Assembly: GCA_041484845.1 (NCBI GenBank)
Contig: JBGPIK010000346.1
Span: 1-7,472 of the forward strand
Length of the DNA stretch: 7,472 nucleotides
Source of the DNA: JBGPIK01 sp041484845
GTDB taxonomy: Bacteria; Desulfobacterota; Binatia; UBA9968
Reading direction: 5' to 3'
The translations under genes were made by a program, and so were the position numbers. Shown one piece after another: positions 5,792 to 7,472 of this stretch (position 1 is the stretch's first letter; every line of letters starts with the position of its first letter). The notes under the pieces were generated by a model. That model was not told where the DNA came from. It ran no database searches and worked only from the letters and a program-made list of their open reading frames with translations.

Positions 5792-5845
5792 ACAGAACAA
5801 TAAGCGGCAGCTCGAAACGAATCTTGTCGGAGAGGGAGTTTTTTC

Positions 5846-7288
5846 ATGAATCTCGCCAATCATGATCTGCGCGCCTGGATGCACGAGGTTGAATCCATCG
5901 GCCAACTGCAGCGCATCCGGGGAGTTCCGTGGGACAAGGATATAGGCGGCTTGCTCGAGATGATTTTGGAGCGCAGCAAGCATCCGCCGGCTCTATTGTT
6001 CGAAGACATTCCGAACGCGCGCCAAGAGATGACGATCCTGTGCAGCCAAATCGACGGCATCAAGCGTTTGGCGCTGGCCATGGGAAACGATCCCAAGCTC
6101 GGCATCACTGAGTTCATTCAAGCGTGGAGACAAAAAGTCCGAAATCTTCAGCCGGTGGAGCCGCAATATGTAAAGGACGCGCCCATCTTCGAGAACTCTG
6201 TCGAGAAAAATATCGATCTTGAAGCCTTCCCCATTCCACGCTGGCACGAGCTCGACGGCGGAAGATATATCGGCACCAATGATCTGGTGATCACCCGCGA
6301 CCCGGAAGAGGATTGGGTGAACGCCGGAACCTATCGCGTCATGTTGCAAGCACGGGACGCGGTGGCGCTTTACATTTCACCCGGAAAACACGGCCGCATC
6401 CACCGTCAAAAATACTTCGACATGGGCAAACCTTGCCCCGTCGTGATGTCCTTCGGCCATCATCCCCTTTTGTTTATCTCCGGTTGCACCGACGTGCCAA
6501 CCAAAATGAGCGAGTTCGCGTACGCGGGCGGGGTTTTGAACGAGCCGATACAACTAGTGCGCGGGCCGAAGACCGGTCTTCCGATTCCGGCTTATTCAGA
6601 AATTGCCATCGAAGGGGAAATGACGCCCGGCGATAACTTACCCGAAGGTCCATTCGGAGAATGGCCTGGCTATTATGCCAGCGACACACGGCCGGAACCG
6701 GTAGTCCGGGTTAAAGCGCTTTATTACCGCAATAAGCCAATTTTGTGCGGCGAGCCGCCGCTGCGCCCGTCCGCAGGCCAAGGATTCCATCGCTCGATCC
6801 AACGGGCGGCGTTGATCTGGAACGCGCTCGACGATGCCGGCGTGCCGGACGTCCAAGGCGTCTGGCTCCATCCCGCCGCGTACCGCTTTTTTTCCATAAT
6901 TAAAATCAAACAACGCTATCCCGGTCATGCCAAGCAGGCAGCCCTGGTCGCAAGCCAGTGTCGGCCGGGCGCGTACTTGGGACGATATGTCGTCGTTGTC
7001 GACGATGACATCGATATCTATAACGCCGACGATGTCATCTGGGCGATATCCACCCGTTCCGAGCCGGAGAATATCGATATTCTTCGTCGCTGCTGGAGCG
7101 GGCCGCTCGACCCCGCCATCCCTCGGGAACGCAAGGGATTCAATTCGCGCGCGATCATCGACGCCACGCGGCCGTACGAATGGCGCGACAAGTTTCCCCC
7201 GGTGAATGCGGTGAGCGACGAATTCAAAAGCGAACTCGATACGAAATATGCGTCACTGCTGAAGGCAGTTCTCCAGCGAGCGCAGTGA
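5846..7288 (+). CDS. UbiD-family prFMN-dependent decarboxylase
   Basis: This 480-residue protein has the normal length and motifs of UbiD-family (de)carboxylases, which use prenylated FMN to remove or add CO2 on aromatic or alpha,beta-unsaturated acids. Residues matching those of fungal Fdc1 are visible: Asn159 and Arg164 in WVNAGTYR, His182 in GKHGR, Glu223 in MSEFAYAGG, and Glu267 and Glu272 in PEGPFGEWPGYY. The Arg-Glu-Glu catalytic set and the metal/prFMN phosphate ligands thus appear intact. The C-terminal part has the usual VVVVDDDIDIYNADDVIWA block (382-400). AGAGGGAG (5831-5838) lies seven bases before the ATG. No flavin prenyltransferase (UbiX) is in the window, so the cofactor must come from elsewhere. 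The following exported binding protein starts 48 bases after the stop. Subfamily and substrate cannot be told from sequence alone; a ubiquinone-synthesis role looks less likely than a catabolic one because of the neighbours. Confidence 0.93.
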   Translation: MNLANHDLRAWMHEVESIGQLQRIRGVPWDKDIGGLLEMILERSKHPPALLFEDIPNARQEMTILCSQIDGIKRLALAMGNDPKLGITEFIQAWRQKVRNLQPVEPQYVKDAPIFENSVEKNIDLEAFPIPRWHELDGGRYIGTNDLVITRDPEEDWVNAGTYRVMLQARDAVALYISPGKHGRIHRQKYFDMGKPCPVVMSFGHHPLLFISGCTDVPTKMSEFAYAGGVLNEPIQLVRGPKTGLPIPAYSEIAIEGEMTPGDNLPEGPFGEWPGYYASDTRPEPVVRVKALYYRNKPILCGEPPLRPSAGQGFHRSIQRAALIWNALDDAGVPDVQGVWLHPAAYRFFSIIKIKQRYPGHAKQAALVASQCRPGAYLGRYVVVVDDDIDIYNADDVIWAISTRSEPENIDILRRCWSGPLDPAIPRERKGFNSRAIIDATRPYEWRDKFPPVNAVSDEFKSELDTKYASLLKAVLQRAQ

Positions 7289-7336
7289 ATCATTAAGCCG
7301 ATTGCTTCCCGGACCAATTCCGAAACGGAGGGAGTC

Positions 7337-7472
7337 ATGAAACTATTCGCTTCCGCTCTGTTGTTATGGGCCGCGTCGTGGCTTATCCCAACCTCACCGG
7401 CTCACTCGGAAACGCTCATCATGGGCTATAGCGGAGCAGGGATCACCACCGATCTGCAACGCGTCATCGAAA
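7337..7472 (+). CDS. Exported NMT1-like substrate-binding protein (5' part)
   Basis: Only the first 45 codons are in the window. They begin with a Sec signal peptide, MKLFASALLLWAASWLIP, with a likely cut after Ser24 (AHS/ET). The mature start ETLIMGYSGAGITTDLQRVI fits the first strand and helix of NMT1/SsuA-type binding proteins ('l..gys......p...a'). GGAGG at 7327-7331 lies five bases before the ATG. It follows the UbiD gene by 48 bases with no terminator between them, so it is probably in the same transcript. If the family call is right it would be the periplasmic counterpart of the leaderless protein at 3895-4806 and might capture the pathway substrate. The rest of the protein, and any permease or ATPase, lies beyond the right edge, so the family call rests on a short stretch. 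Confidence 0.7.
   Translation, partial: MKLFASALLLWAASWLIPTSPAHSETLIMGYSGAGITTDLQRVIE

Overview
The window looks like chromosomal DNA of a Gram-negative-type bacterium with moderately high GC. Genes have strong Shine-Dalgarno sites, and two products carry Sec-type signal peptides. The gene mix (FmdB zinc ribbon, dienelactone hydrolase, cupin, heme-oxygenase-like diiron proteins, UbiD, several NMT1-type binding proteins) resembles uncultivated soil or subsurface lineages such as Rokubacteria, Tectomicrobia, Binatota or former Deltaproteobacteria. That placement is an impression from gene content. I see no rRNA, tRNA, CRISPR array, transposase or integrase.

Layout. Positions 1-327 hold no convincing gene. 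Two small plus-strand genes follow: a DUF3553-like protein (328-603) and a small exported protein (609-941), with a hairpin after them. Three minus-strand genes come next: dienelactone hydrolase (1002-1739), FmdB-type zinc ribbon (1904-2215, with a clear intrinsic terminator) and a small cupin (2317-2685). A divergent intergenic region (2686-2886) then precedes a colinear plus-strand block that runs off the right edge. The block is: diiron oxygenase-like protein HDO-1 (2887-3630), a substrate-binding-protein-fold protein without signal peptide (3895-4806), a second diiron oxygenase-like protein HDO-2 (4827-5597), a UbiD-family decarboxylase (5846-7288) and the start of an exported NMT1-like binding protein (7337 to the edge).

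The plus-strand block is the most interesting part. Two diverged copies of a heme-oxygenase-fold enzyme flank a cytoplasmic protein with a periplasmic-binding-protein fold, followed by a prFMN-type decarboxylase with all its recognisable catalytic residues. No ABC permease or ATPase is present. Both HDO copies keep a full set of candidate diiron ligands (two Glu, one Asp, three His). I infer a small oxidative and decarboxylating pathway, probably acting on an aromatic, heteroaromatic or other unsaturated carboxylic acid, with the last gene possibly supplying an uptake receptor. The substrate cannot be read from the sequence. I do not recognise this gene order as a characterised pathway.
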